From contig WPIO01000002.1 in the NCBI GenBank assembly GCA_009760855.2, positions 11,154,001-11,218,000 of the forward strand: a DNA stretch of 64,000 nucleotides, read 5' to 3'. How positions within the stretch are numbered: position 1 is the stretch's first letter; each line of letters starts with the position of its first letter. The notes under the pieces are model-generated. The model ran no database searches, had not been told where the DNA came from, and was given only the letters and a program-made list of their open reading frames with translations. Shown piece by piece: positions 27,201-40,200 of this stretch. The stretch is from Cristatella mucedo. Lineage: Eukaryota > Bryozoa > Phylactolaemata > Cristatellidae. The translations under genes and the position numbers were made by a program.

Positions 27201-30200
27201 ATGCACTGTATATAAACTGAATTCACTAGTAAAGTAAAAGTTAAAAAAGGCTCTCAAAATAGGGGTAACTAACGCTGCTTTTGCTGACCACCCAAGTGAG
27301 TTATGCATCCCTGCAGTCTTAAAAAAATTTACAAAGCAAGCCACCATTGCATGTCATATAAGGTTGAAGAAAAAGTACGTGTACCATGATTTTAATAATA
27401 ATTTAATGAAAAAATAATTCAATGAATTTAATAATGATTTAATGAAAAGCACGATGCACGAATTTTTTCCCCAACCTTATAATCCATAATGGGGGCATAA
27501 GTGTGGCAACTACCTCTTTTATCAACAAACGGTCTGGGTAGCTTGTCTGCTCTAAGGTGGTGAAGCTACAAGTTCAATGAAAGAGCTCTGCTTTCAACAA
27601 AATATTTGTAGCTAGGATCTGAGTAATGATTATGCTCATGTTCCTGAAGAAATGATCGTGGGCATCATTTCAGAATGTCAAAAGTTTCCCACACTTGCGA
27701 ATAAAACCTAAGACACGACCCAAGCTAACAAATTGTTATTCATGAAATGGTTAGGAAAAAGAAATATAATTTTTTCATAAAGTACCCAAAAATGCTGTGA
27801 CGACTGTCTGGCCTCTTGAAACTATTTTCGGGGCCAAGCTGCTACTCCCAAATCGTATCGTGGCAAAATACCCGACGAGAAGCTAAATAGTTTCACAAAT
27901 GCTATGAATTCAAGGATGCTCGAGCATACCAAAAAGCTAAAACTGCACCATAAGTATAGAGCAGCAATGGAGCCCGGGCTATCTAAAAGACTTCGACGCC
28001 ACATAAGAGCAGTACAAGCCAGGAGAAAATGTAAGGCAGGAGCATGTGCTATGTTCAAAAGCGAATACATCGAATACACATCGAATACACTAACGAAGTT
28101 ACTCATAGCAGTGGCTTGGTAACTGACACTACAATCACATTATTTATAAATTAGCATGCAGAACACCAACCAGCACATTCAGCAAGTCTACCTCATATCT
28201 TTTCTCTTTATTCGATGCCTCGGGGTATCGTCGCTGGCCCCTGGAAGAGCTGTGGTGGTCAGGTTGCCGAGAACTTTTGCCTTCTTCTCGCATGGGTGAT
28301 CTTAGGTGTGATCTACCATCTCCTGAAAGTGACCTCTTTTCTCGAACACTATGAGGTGAACCTAATGGTCGACGATCGAATGACGATTTCTGTGGAGACC
28401 TGGCTGGCGACCGCTTGGCAGGACTGCGCTCTCTTTCTGATCTACTATCTTTGCTACATTTTAGGTTAGGAGCTGTACCATGCTTCGACTCCTGGCGGCC
28501 TCCTCTTGAAGATTTTGCACTGGTGCTATCATGGCCACCCCGTTCACTACCAGATTGAGAGCTCTCTCTTCTTCGCTGAGGGGCTCTACCAACATTCTTT
28601 TCACTAACCGCACCACTGTGAGACGATGCACCAGCATTGGGCGAGCTTCCTTTCGCGGGGCTTCGAGAAGAGCTAGTTCGCCGACCAGCTATCTTTTCTA
28701 CAGATGCTCGCAGGCCTCGAGCTTTAGACACCAGTTTTGCTTGACCTGTTGTAACTTTTTTTCCAATCTCAACTGGAGATCGTCCAAGTCGATCCGTCTT
28801 CGCAACTGCCCTTGCCGAGGTTCCACTCGGCTGGCGATCTTGGCTAACTTTTGCTTTAGACTTTGCACCATGGTCGTGACGAACATTGTCCGGTGTTCTA
28901 GACTTGTCTTGGTGAGGTTGCTTTGCACGTGTTGGTGATATATTCTTATCACTTTTCCTGCGAACTGGGGAGCGAGATGGCGAGCGGGCAGATGACTGCT
29001 TTAAAGGCTTTGATTCTTTGCTTCCAACCAAGTTTGACGAGTGGGTGCCTCTTTCTCGTTCAGGGTCTGGCTGCGGCTTGCCCACAGGTGAGCGGGGACG
29101 ACTCGCATGCTGGACGTTTGCAGGCTTGTCTTTGCTAGGAGCTGGTGTAGGGGGGCTTTCCCATCTTGCTGAAGATGGACGGGGAGCAGGTGATGAACTT
29201 CGCTTCTTAAGTGCCGGCAAAGATGGTGACACAGTACTGGGTTGTCGTTCGGGCTTCTTTGTGGCAATGATAGTGCTGACAACACCATTTCGTGCAGATC
29301 TCGGTGATCTAGAAGCAGCCCTGTGAACACTCTTCTTCGACGAACCGCCTTCTGCAGGCAAAACAAACTTTTTTTCTGAATGCATTTGGCCCCCGTCGCC
29401 TTTAAAGTTAGCTATTGATTGATCAGGACTGCGTCGAGCCATCAAAGATGCTGGTAATTTGTCACCTTTTGATGGCTTTACCCCAGCGATGCTTTGCGGT
29501 TTCGACCTGTAACATGTGTAAGAACAAGCACGTGCTTAAAAATGGAAAAATGAATGGCTTGTTTACAGCCCATACACTGAAATGTAAAAGTATTTGGATA
29601 GTCTGGGTTTACTCGATTAGCAGCTTTTCCTAAAGCCCCCCCCCCAACTGGACCAGGAATGGGATGTAGGTTCTGTCTGCTAATTATTGCTTCTTAACCA
29701 AGAACGAACTGCGACAAGGATGATGCACGTTTTAGGCAATACGCCCAAAATTGGCAAAAACCCTTTAGACTACTTGGGTTTTGGCCAGAATAGAGCATCT
29801 TGAAACGACCTTCCATCAGTTCATACCGGAAGCATAAGGTTTCGAGCCGGTATTTTAAAGCCGGCCTACTGAGCTTATTTATTTAGCCATGAAAAGTCTA
29901 CCAGCCATGCCAAAGGTGACCAAATTGTCAAGCTTCGTGAGAGGTAAAATTATGGCACTATAAGAGGCTGGAGACTACTATTCTATCAACGCCGTAGAGT
30001 ACGTTTGCTTACAACTCGAGGAAAGTAATTAAAGCAAGGAGCCTCGAAAATGCCTCTTGGTCAGGCTGGCCCGGTGTAACACTTTTGGTTAAATACCGTT
30101 CTTCAGCTGGAGGCATTAAAGGACTGTTATTCTACGGCACAAGCTCACACTCAAATTGTGCAAGCCCGGTCTGAGAAGCAAATTAGTGGCAATACCTTCA

Positions 30201-33200
30201 GCAGACAATTAGATGAGGCCAATCTGCAGTTTCGAATCGCAAAGAGGAAACCACTTCTGTACACGAGGAATATGGTAAGCCATCTATAGTGGGGCTGAGG
30301 TTTGGATCAAGGGAACCAGGGTAGAGTTGCAGGAAGCAACGTAAGTCAATTTAAACTCTTTTCGAACAGCAAGAGAGGGCTTTACGTGTCAACGACAAAA
30401 ATTAAACCTTATCATACAAATGCCTGCAGTCGAGGTCTAATTCGAGATCAAATGTGGCCATGGATCTTCTCTGCATGCTGATCGGCCTGATCAGACTTCT
30501 TCTCTATCTTACGCTGGCGGAACAAATAGTCAATAACCTGAACATATTAGTCTTTCGAAAGATACCATAAACACATATTTGATTGTCGAACAAATTGTTT
30601 AAGTATTTTCTTGACATTCCACGTTAAGCTCAATATGCGATCATCGGCATGAACATGTCTTTTCCTAACTGCAACCGGTGTGCAGTTTTGATGATAGCAA
30701 CCTTCCATGTTTACTCAAAATGTAGACGAGTAGGCAGCCATCATGGCCGCAGCCCTAGTCGTCCTAATACTTAAGATCGACCCGTTTGGGTGTAACACAC
30801 TGCACATGAAAGCTAAACCGATCTAACTGAAATCCATACATCACTGATGAGGCATCCCTGATCCACAGAGCATAGGTATTCTCTGAGGGCGCTTTATCAA
30901 GTAAATTATTATTATTTACTATTATTATAGGAAAGCTGAGGCAAGCTCCGATACCATTATCTGCTGTCCAAGAAAAACTGAAGGTGAGCCTGCAGCAACC
31001 ATTTCTTGCTATGCAGTGGTGACTTCTTGAACTAAATGACGATAAAACCGAACTGCTGCTCATAGGACACCCTAAGCATGTGGCAGAATTAAAAGGCTTT
31101 GCTCTTCTAATAGATGATGCTGTCGTGCGACCATCACCACATGCTCGAAATTTAGGTGTCCTTTTCGACAGCTGCCTCAATTTTAAAAGCTTCATTCAGA
31201 AGACTGCTTCTATAGCTAGCCATTGTGTCTAATCCCTATCTAAGATTAGGAGCTGACTTCCACAGTGGCTTGCAAAGAATTTAACAAGCTCCTTAGTTAT
31301 GTCTCGGCTTGATTATTGTAATTCTCTTTTGGCTAGGCTACCAAAGAAAGCAACTAGGCCACTGCAGCTGACTATGAATATGGCTGCAAGGCTAGTCTTC
31401 AAGTCCCAGAGGTTTGAGCACGTGTCTCCTTTGCTAAAAGAGCTAGGATGGATGCCGGTTGAGCAACGGATACAGAGCAAAGTTCTTACACTGACCCACA
31501 AGGCCCGCCACAGCTTGACTCCTTCGTACCTAGCTGAACTTCTGCACTAGTTTCAGCTTGTTCGCGCCCTCAGGTCCTGTGTGGACAATAAATTAGCTAT
31601 ACCATTGCTCCGCTTAAAGACCGTTGGCGACAGAAGCTTTAGCTCTGCAGGTCCTAGACTTTGGAACTCGCTTCCACAATTCTTACGCAAAGACAACTAC
31701 CTTTTCAGTGGTCCTGAGGTGCTACTTCCATACTACTCACTACCTCAACTGCTCTCCTGACTCTGCTATACTTCCCACTTTCTCTTTGTTGCGTGAGACG
31801 AAGTCTGTTGGCTACAGAATGCGTATCGAAAGCCGCTTAGGCTGTGAGTGTGCTAACACAACTCTCCTGCGTAACACCCATATGGTCTTTATGACTTTGT
31901 TGAGTTACAGACGGAGATACATTACATTACAATGTAGCGTGGGGGTTGAAAGACTACAATGTAGTGTGGGTGTTGAAAGACTAAATGTCCGGGTCAAGAA
32001 AACTGATCTAAAGGTGCTTCATTAGTGTTTGCCAATAGCCGGGCCTGCAAGCTGTGCACCGTCTACGAACACGTCTACTAAAAAGGGCAGGGACGGCGCT
32101 ACTTGACCAACAAATTTCCACTGCCGAGGAAGGAGATGCAATGCAAACGAAGAAAGCATTGAGGCAGCAATTAAAGGAAGATCAAAAAGTGACAATTGAT
32201 TGGGCTTTGCTCACCGGTGCCACATTGCCTGCAATTGGTTAGTATCTAGGAGAATCTGCATCGGTATTTAAAAGAAGTCAACATGCACCTGCCCCATTAT
32301 AGTATTTCCATCGTCTGCCACGTTCTAAATGTCACTTCCCACGTGGTTGCATAACTTCAGCAAATATGGAACCCAAAAAACCAAAAAACTGCACATGCAC
32401 ATGGTTTCTTCACGATTAATCATCATTATTATGGAACTCAAAAAAACCAAAAACCTGCACATGGTTTCCTCACGATTATTATTGGGGTTTGTAACAGCAT
32501 TGCCAAGCCTAGGACAGTACGACAGCAGTTATTGCAGTTACGCAAATGCGTAAGCAGTGGAGAAACAAACCGTCTACCAAGTTGGCAGCTACCATTTAAA
32601 AACCTATCTAGGGCAGTAACTTATTTTCCCAATAGTAGTTCTAAAACTTGGGGAAATTAAAAAAAACTTTTGATAAAGCTTACTTTATCAGAGGGAACAG
32701 ACAACCGGGTTACAATTAGTGTCTTTCAAACTTCCAAAAGATGAAAGTCCGCCCATAAGATGCACCAACATAAACCTAAAGTCAAGTGCAAGTTGTACCA
32801 CCTCTAATTCTTCGAGCAATAGACAGTATATGATTTCTTCAGAAAACCAACTTCTGGAAATGTCAGCATGCATTTTAAAAAATCGGTCTGACATGACCAA
32901 AAATCAGTTCCCAAAACTTTACCGTGTATATGAAGCCAAATTTTTCGTTACAAGTAGCACAAACATATTACAATACCTTCCGTTTCAGTGTTTCGGCGGA
33001 CCATTCGTTGTGGTTTCCACTTGACCCCGTATGTCAGGCAGCAGACATGCTCTCTGGTCGCCGACTATAGCAGATATAACAGATGCACCTTGGTGCTAAA
33101 TTTGCAAATATTATATCCACATTCATTTACATAGTTCCGGCTCGAGAATGCCAGTGGAGATTTATAGCCGAGGCCTTTACGACTTCCTTTAAATTATGCA

Positions 33201-36200
33201 CGGAAAGTAGTCACCATAGTTCAAGCAGTAGAGAACTATACAGGTAACCCAGAGGTTGCACGGTCGTTCCTGGTCTAGGAGAAATTGATTTTCGGTGTTC
33301 AGTCGCAATGACGACAGCCTCCGGTTGCTATTTTTTTAAATTAATATTCTACGATGTTTGACAAATGTATTCAGGTTGTCTGCATGGCAATTTCTTTACT
33401 GTTTCTTTAACTCATTTCATTTCTCCACTGCTCACTCAAACTTGAAGTAGAATTCATCAGTGTGCCTACTACGCTATCGAAGATATGGCGTTAGCCCACC
33501 GACAGGAACAAAGACCGCAAAATGCACTCAAGCACGGGCTGCAATGACTTAATATAATATAATATAAACTTGGCAACTTCAAACTCAACTAAACCACTAC
33601 AGCATAACCAGCCTTGGGTCATCCCGTGACATTAAAACTAGACAGCTGACGTCCTGCTCTCGAGCTACCAACTCTGGCTCATATATCTTCATATCAATCC
33701 TTCACTGCTACTTCTATGCTACTCAGTTACTCGACTTTTTTTACCCATTCAGTTATGCTGCTCATTCTTAGATGTGACATGCACACTATTGGCTAACCAC
33801 TGTACCGAAAGCCGTGAAGGTTTCCGGATGAGCTAAATGATACTCTCCAGCACGACAATCATTTGGCCTCTGCGGTACACTCTCAATATATACATAATGC
33901 CAGCCCCAAAGCCTTTCGCTGCAGCAACATACGTACTTTGGAGCCTTCTGTGACCCATCACGAGTCTGCGAGCTCGAGCCAGCTTTACTGGTATCACTTT
34001 GCAACACTGGCCGAGACTCTGGTCGCCGAGAATCGCCTTCGAGAGGATTGCTCCTAGCAGATGGAGAGAGCTTTATCTTCTTCGCCTTATTGTTTCCTTC
34101 TTCTTTTACAGCGTTAGGCAGGGGTCTACAAGAAACTGGCCATGCAGTTGGATTCCGCTATTAAATCTGAAAAGCAATCCGAATAGCCACGTCTGATACG
34201 CACCGCTTCTTAATAGGTGGCTTTACTTTAGCGCCAGCCGATGCTGTCTTCTCCTGTTTGGCCTCGGTCAAAACAGCAGCTTTTTCAGTGACCAGAGATT
34301 TGGGCTTTGACTTGGGTGTACCGCTCCTAAAAGATCAATCGCAAAGCTTCCATTATTTCATGACCTATATCAAGCAAAAGAATTCATCTGCATGATTTGA
34401 TGCCGAACGAAGCCCGACATAAACTAATTAACCGAGAGAATTCACGATAATTACCCTTTACACTTGTAAATGAAATTTAACCTTGTTTGTACTTGCAAAA
34501 TACAAAGCAAAGCCCTTTATTTTTTTATAACAGTCTCCTCAAGAGTGTGAGAGCTATCGCATAGTAGGGTGGCACAACTAGCTTGAAACCAGTATCTTGG
34601 AGTAAGCACATTCAATCACATTAGGAATGCCAATCCTAACCTTGGAAGAATATCAAAATCTATATCCTTCACACAACATAGATACTTCGGGAAAAGCATG
34701 CATATCCTTCATCTAACAAAATCTATATCATTTGCATTACTAAATTAAATAAAGTCAAAAGACGATTCTATCTCAAAAATATAGCTATGGTGAATTCATA
34801 CTGACAGACCATCCAATGATGTCGTGCACTAAAACTCTTTACCTACTGTTTCTGACACATCAAGGCCATTTACTGAGACCTAGCCACAAAAAATGGCCAA
34901 AGGATAGATTCCCCAGGGTAACCATGATTCAATGCAATACCTAGGTAAAGTTAATTCGATATAAGATGGAACGTCTGCCCCGTGCACCTACCAATACTTG
35001 ACCTGCATACCTTAGTTTCGGGTGCTCCCGGCAGAGGACACTAATGACTTCAAAAGCACTCGAACCAATGCTTGGATCTGTCGACCTGCCAACACTTTGA
35101 GGAAATAGTAACCTTCCCATGTTATCTTTCGAGGGTGATCACACCTTGGGTTGTCAAACCCTATGTCCCGTGCAACGACTAGCCATCACACAACAACTCA
35201 TGGTTTGATGGCTAGTTTTCTGTTTCTGAACAACCTCTGGGTTGCTCTAACCCATTCTGTGCAGGGCTTGCTGCCATCAATTAAAGGTTTGTCGTATCGC
35301 TTTCTTGTCGAAGCTGACAACTGGGAACCACCCATCAATTACAAGCTGGAGAAAAGCACTTGACTTTAATGCAAACATGCTGGAGAGCAACTAGAAAGTT
35401 TGCACCTGACTAGCAAAAACGACTAGATGTAAATAGTTAGAATTAGGTAGACTTGGTGGTAAAAGGATGCATTCGCAATCGGCTAAAGCTGAGGTTGCTT
35501 GGAATCGATGGCTGGACTACTGTGCATTGCAGCTACTCCATAATATTCCAGTACAATGTAAGAAGATGCCAACTTATGTAGAAAGGAAAATCTCCAACAG
35601 CATGTTCGGATACACACATTGAAGAATTGTCTGAAACTGTTCCCAGTCTTAGCTGACGTGTGGGAAAAATAGACTGCCAACAAGAAGACTAAAAATAATC
35701 GTAAGTGTAAGGAGAAACGGGGGGGGGCTGAATTATAGCTTTTGGACTATTATGATTCATAACTGTACTAAATTATGAGTATTAAAGTGCCGATGGAGAT
35801 TCTATTTAGCAAGATCAATTCGGAAAGTTTCACAGGTGCACCAAGCAAGAGCAGACTTCGGTGCTCTGTTTACAAGTTTACTTCATTCCTCGTTTACATA
35901 AGATGTGGCTAGAGATTTTGTGTTCCTACCCGAGTAATTACTTCCAAACCCATCTGATCAAGAACTGTTAACACAATAATCAGAACAAACCTGACAATTC
36001 CTGAAGAAGTTCTTTGGTCAATGGCTAACCATTAGCCTTTATGTCTGAAAAGTTACAGACTTTGAAATGACCAAAGAATACGAGTGTACAATGGAGGTAC
36101 GATAATATAGAATGCTTACTAAAGCTGCAACTATGCTAGCAAACACTAGGTACTGGATATAGGCTAACCTCCTAAACAAATTAATGCTAAAACCAAAGTC

Positions 36201-37214
36201 CTCAAAAGACACGCTAATTTTAAAGCCAGAATCAGTGACTTAGTGTATTTAACTGTAAGTGCCATAATCGAACCATCGATCAGTGCTCAAAATTCAAGTG
36301 TCTTCTTTGACAACCAGATAGAACCTAAACGTTTAAAGCAAAAGACTGCCTCCACAGCCAGTCATTATGATCGATCCCTAGCCAGAATTAGGGCTTACTT
36401 ATACTATTGGTTAGCAAAAGATCTTACTAGCTTCATGGTTCCCTTAAGGCTAGACAACAGCAGTCACCTGTAAAATTTGTACATTGGGCATTGTGAGCAT
36501 TCACGCATTTACAGAGAAAGGCATCCATCATCTTTCTATCCATCCAGACACAATCTCCATGTACATAGTACCAACTGTATGTTGAAGCTGCACAATCTAA
36601 ACCAAGATGAATATGGCTGCTCCACAGCACGAAACAGAACACTGTATCCACCTTTTCTAGCTATGAGAATTATCGTACGTCAGCATGGTAAATGCCAGGC
36701 ACGAAATGGCATTTCAGGTGGAACACTTTTCTAAACTCCTTTGCGAAAGTACGACCATGTAAAGTCACCGCTGGTTTAAAGTACATTTATATGAAATGCT
36801 AATGCCACAGGCTTACGATGTTATCGATCCCGGCTGGCTTGCAAGTGGTGCTGAAACTGGCGGTGGAGTGCAAGGACCTCTTGGTGACACTTTCTGAGCT
36901 GGCCTGGAAGACGAGACTGGTGGCGCCACAGGCACTGCCTCGGCTGTGAAGTCGACCTGGATAAGTGAAAGGAAAGATGCACTGCAAAGAACGACATGTG
37001 TATGTATGTGCCAACTACATGTCTATGCAACTGGTCTATGCTCACTTCACTGGCAATGGTCGTGGTGGATTCGTCCTGCAATTTCTTGAGTTCATTCTGA
37101 ATGGCTCGTTTTTTGCGCAACAGCTCTTGCTCATCGTCTGTGAATACAACATTTAATCAAAACGCTGCACGATATGCATTGCATACGGACATGGTAGGCA
37201 CACGTGCGCAAGGG

Positions 37215-37260
<46 letters not shown>

Positions 37261-40200
37261 CACGTGCGCGAGCGCACATGCACACACACCTTCATCTTCA
37301 TCGTCGGTGTCAGGCTCAAAACGGCTCGGTTTCGATGCCACTACGGTAGAATGCATGGCAACAGCAGGCTGCGGCCGTCTAGAGCTGCTGCCAGCGCTCT
37401 CCTTGTTGCTGGGAGACTTGCTTCTCTCGCGTGCCTAAGCAACAAGAAAATAAAACCACTGCTTCCTGGTGGCTGCATAAAAATCACACGTGAGAGCTCT
37501 GAAAGAATGCGTGCATTTCGAGCACACAACTTGCAGAACGAAGCTAACGGCTAAATCCCAGCAACAGAGACAGGGATTAGAACACTAGCCTGGATGTGCT
37601 ATCGGGTTACCTTATCCTTCACATGCCTAGGAGCCGGAGAAGGCTGCCGTTTAGGTTTCGACGACTCTTGAACACGGGAGCGCTCCAATGAGGGACGCCG
37701 CTCCAATGAGGGACGACGCTGGTCTCTCCTGGCAGGACTTAAATCCGACGGTCTATCCACACTTCTGCTCCTGCTGCAACCACAAACAGCATGGCAGACA
37801 TGCTATAGATGCATGTACCATGGTGACCAGGCGACACGCAGTGATAGCCAAGTAGATAGTCAGTGAGCACAGCACCAAGTCTAAGGCTGCAGAATACTTC
37901 CAGACACAGCCAGCTACACCTACTGTTTTTAGCTAGAAAACAGGCTGAAACTGAGTTGGTGAGCCGTGATGGCTCACAAGGTAAGGTGATTGCTTTTCAT
38001 GACCTCGGCCCCGATGTCGTGGGTTCGAATCCTGTTGTGGGCGATCCTTTATCGCCACTGCAAGCAGTGGTGATAGCCGTAAAGGCTCTCCTGCTGCTAC
38101 GCAAAAGAGGCTGTTAAATCAGCTAATACTTTTTCTTTGAGCTGCAATGATGTGAGGTGCACTGATATGAGGTGCCCTGAAGTTGGTTGTGTCAAATCAT
38201 GTAACTTTTATTTTAGCAATTAAGATAATAATAATATTATTAATAATACAGTTGATAAAGCGCCCTCAGAGAAAGATGAGTAAGGCAAGTGGGCTCATGT
38301 GTGTATGTGTGCAAGTGCCTGTCTGCCTGCCTGTAGCCCATCCTAAGCAGCTATGGGGTACTTCATAGTTAGCGTTCACGTGCTCTAAGCCTCATGATGG
38401 CTTGAGGTCTTCGATTGCCTCCATTCACGTCCCAACCTGCTGCAATTGGCACCTTTGTGCACAATCTGAAAAATATACCAACTGACAAGAAATACCAAGA
38501 ATGGTTTGCTTGTATGCATTCCGACATATTAGCATAGGTACATTGCACAGCATGGTACGACTTAGAAGCTTCTAGTGAACTTACCGTGACTTGTGTCCTG
38601 AGCTCCTCCCTCTATCCTCGTGTTTGAACACACATTTGCTGCCATAAGAACACTCGCCTGTTCTGTCCCAGTTTCGACACTTCTGCTGCCTCTGTGCAAA
38701 GCAAGCATGAAAAAAATCTTGAACAACATCAGGATCATAAGTTAGATAACGGTCAATTGAGTTGCATTGCCCAAACAACTCACATATTGGGAATTATCTG
38801 TAGAATGTCGTGGTTGATAAAAAAAAAATCGACGGAGAGTAGCAGAGGCATCAGGAAACATGGTAAAGTGTATTGGTCACACAAGCTTACATATTGGTGC
38901 CAATACTCTTCCTACTAAACCTTTATATCGAGTGTTCAAGCATCCAGGAAGAGGCAACAGCATTTCCGATGCTGTTAAGGCTACAGGTGGCTTAATAGCA
39001 CAAGAGTGCTGTCCTCAGCAACACAAACAGCACTAGGTAACATATTTCAAATTTTGTTCTTGGGTACCATGTGTTTTCCTTACATCCTGTGCCTGGAATA
39101 AATGGAAAATAGCTAATTTCCACAGAAACTTTGCTCTCTGGTAAGGTCAATTTTATTTTTTATTTGTCTGTTGTGCTGGTAGGCACTGTGTGGAAGTCCG
39201 GTTCGCATATATAGCACGCATTGTGCTGCTACCCGAATTGGTGATGGTTGGAAAAGACATAGCATTGAAAAGCAGTGTCCCTAGAAGTGTATTAGTAAAA
39301 GTAAAATGCTACTACTCACGAACGAGGCTGTGGGTCCAAATCCTGAACTTGGCGATCCTTTTTATTGACAACTGCAAGCGGTGGTGATAGCTAATAAGGT
39401 TATTCTGCCCCTATACAAATGAGTCTGTTAAATCAACTAATATTCATTTATTTATTTGCCAGATACCTTGAAAAGCAAACAGTTTTGGCGATGACATTGC
39501 GGAGTAAGATAATGAATAGTTACAGACTTATTTGATTAACATGTCATCAAGAGGCTGCATGCACCCAGCAGATGCATTTTTCTATGTGAGGAGACAATGT
39601 ATCCAGATAAGAGCAAAAAAACCACTCTGTAAAGTGCCTGTCAAGAATCAGCCTACAAAGCATATTTCGGTATGTCTGTCGGGGATCAGGACAAGCCTTC
39701 AGGGCACTAATTTCAAATAGAAACACTAAACGAGAACTTGAAGGAAAGGTGAACAATTGCTGCTCGCCAGATAGAATTTCTCACACACTATTGGGTAATG
39801 TGTGAAATATCATTTTTTATTCAACTAGTTCTGGCATGTTTACAGGTTCGCAAAAGAGAGCCGTTAAGTTTGATAGCTCTAAAACTCGGCAGAAATCAAT
39901 AAAACACCCAACTGCAACTTGCACTTCACGAACTCTCCCAAACGTCGATCTGGCAAGAGTGTACCTCTCATCAGCTATCCACACATCAATCATCCATCGT
40001 CCCAGCAACACACTGCCCTGAGCTAACCGTCCCCAACCCTCTGGAGAAGGATCAGTCACTTTCAGGAGAGCAGCAAGTCAGACAGCAAGGAAAATATTGC
40101 AGATTTATATTATAATTTCACAGACACATTTGGGGAGAGAATGCTATACTTCTCCAACCATGCCAGAACGACAACTACTCTCCTGCTGCTGACTATGGCA

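Larger units (their letters stand above)
25053..28191. other. Intron between ZC3H13 exons 9 and 10, remainder
   Basis: Outside the Tc1 remnant and two SINEs the sequence is AT-rich, with no repeat or exon that I recognise. Confidence 0.5.

Noticed and set aside
37101-37356. Cys-Val or His-Thr repeat proteins
   Set aside because: Produced by the CA/GT microsatellite.
37990-38045. Genuine tRNA gene
   Set aside because: It has pol III boxes but no cloverleaf with acceptor pairing, and it continues into a shared SINE body and tail.
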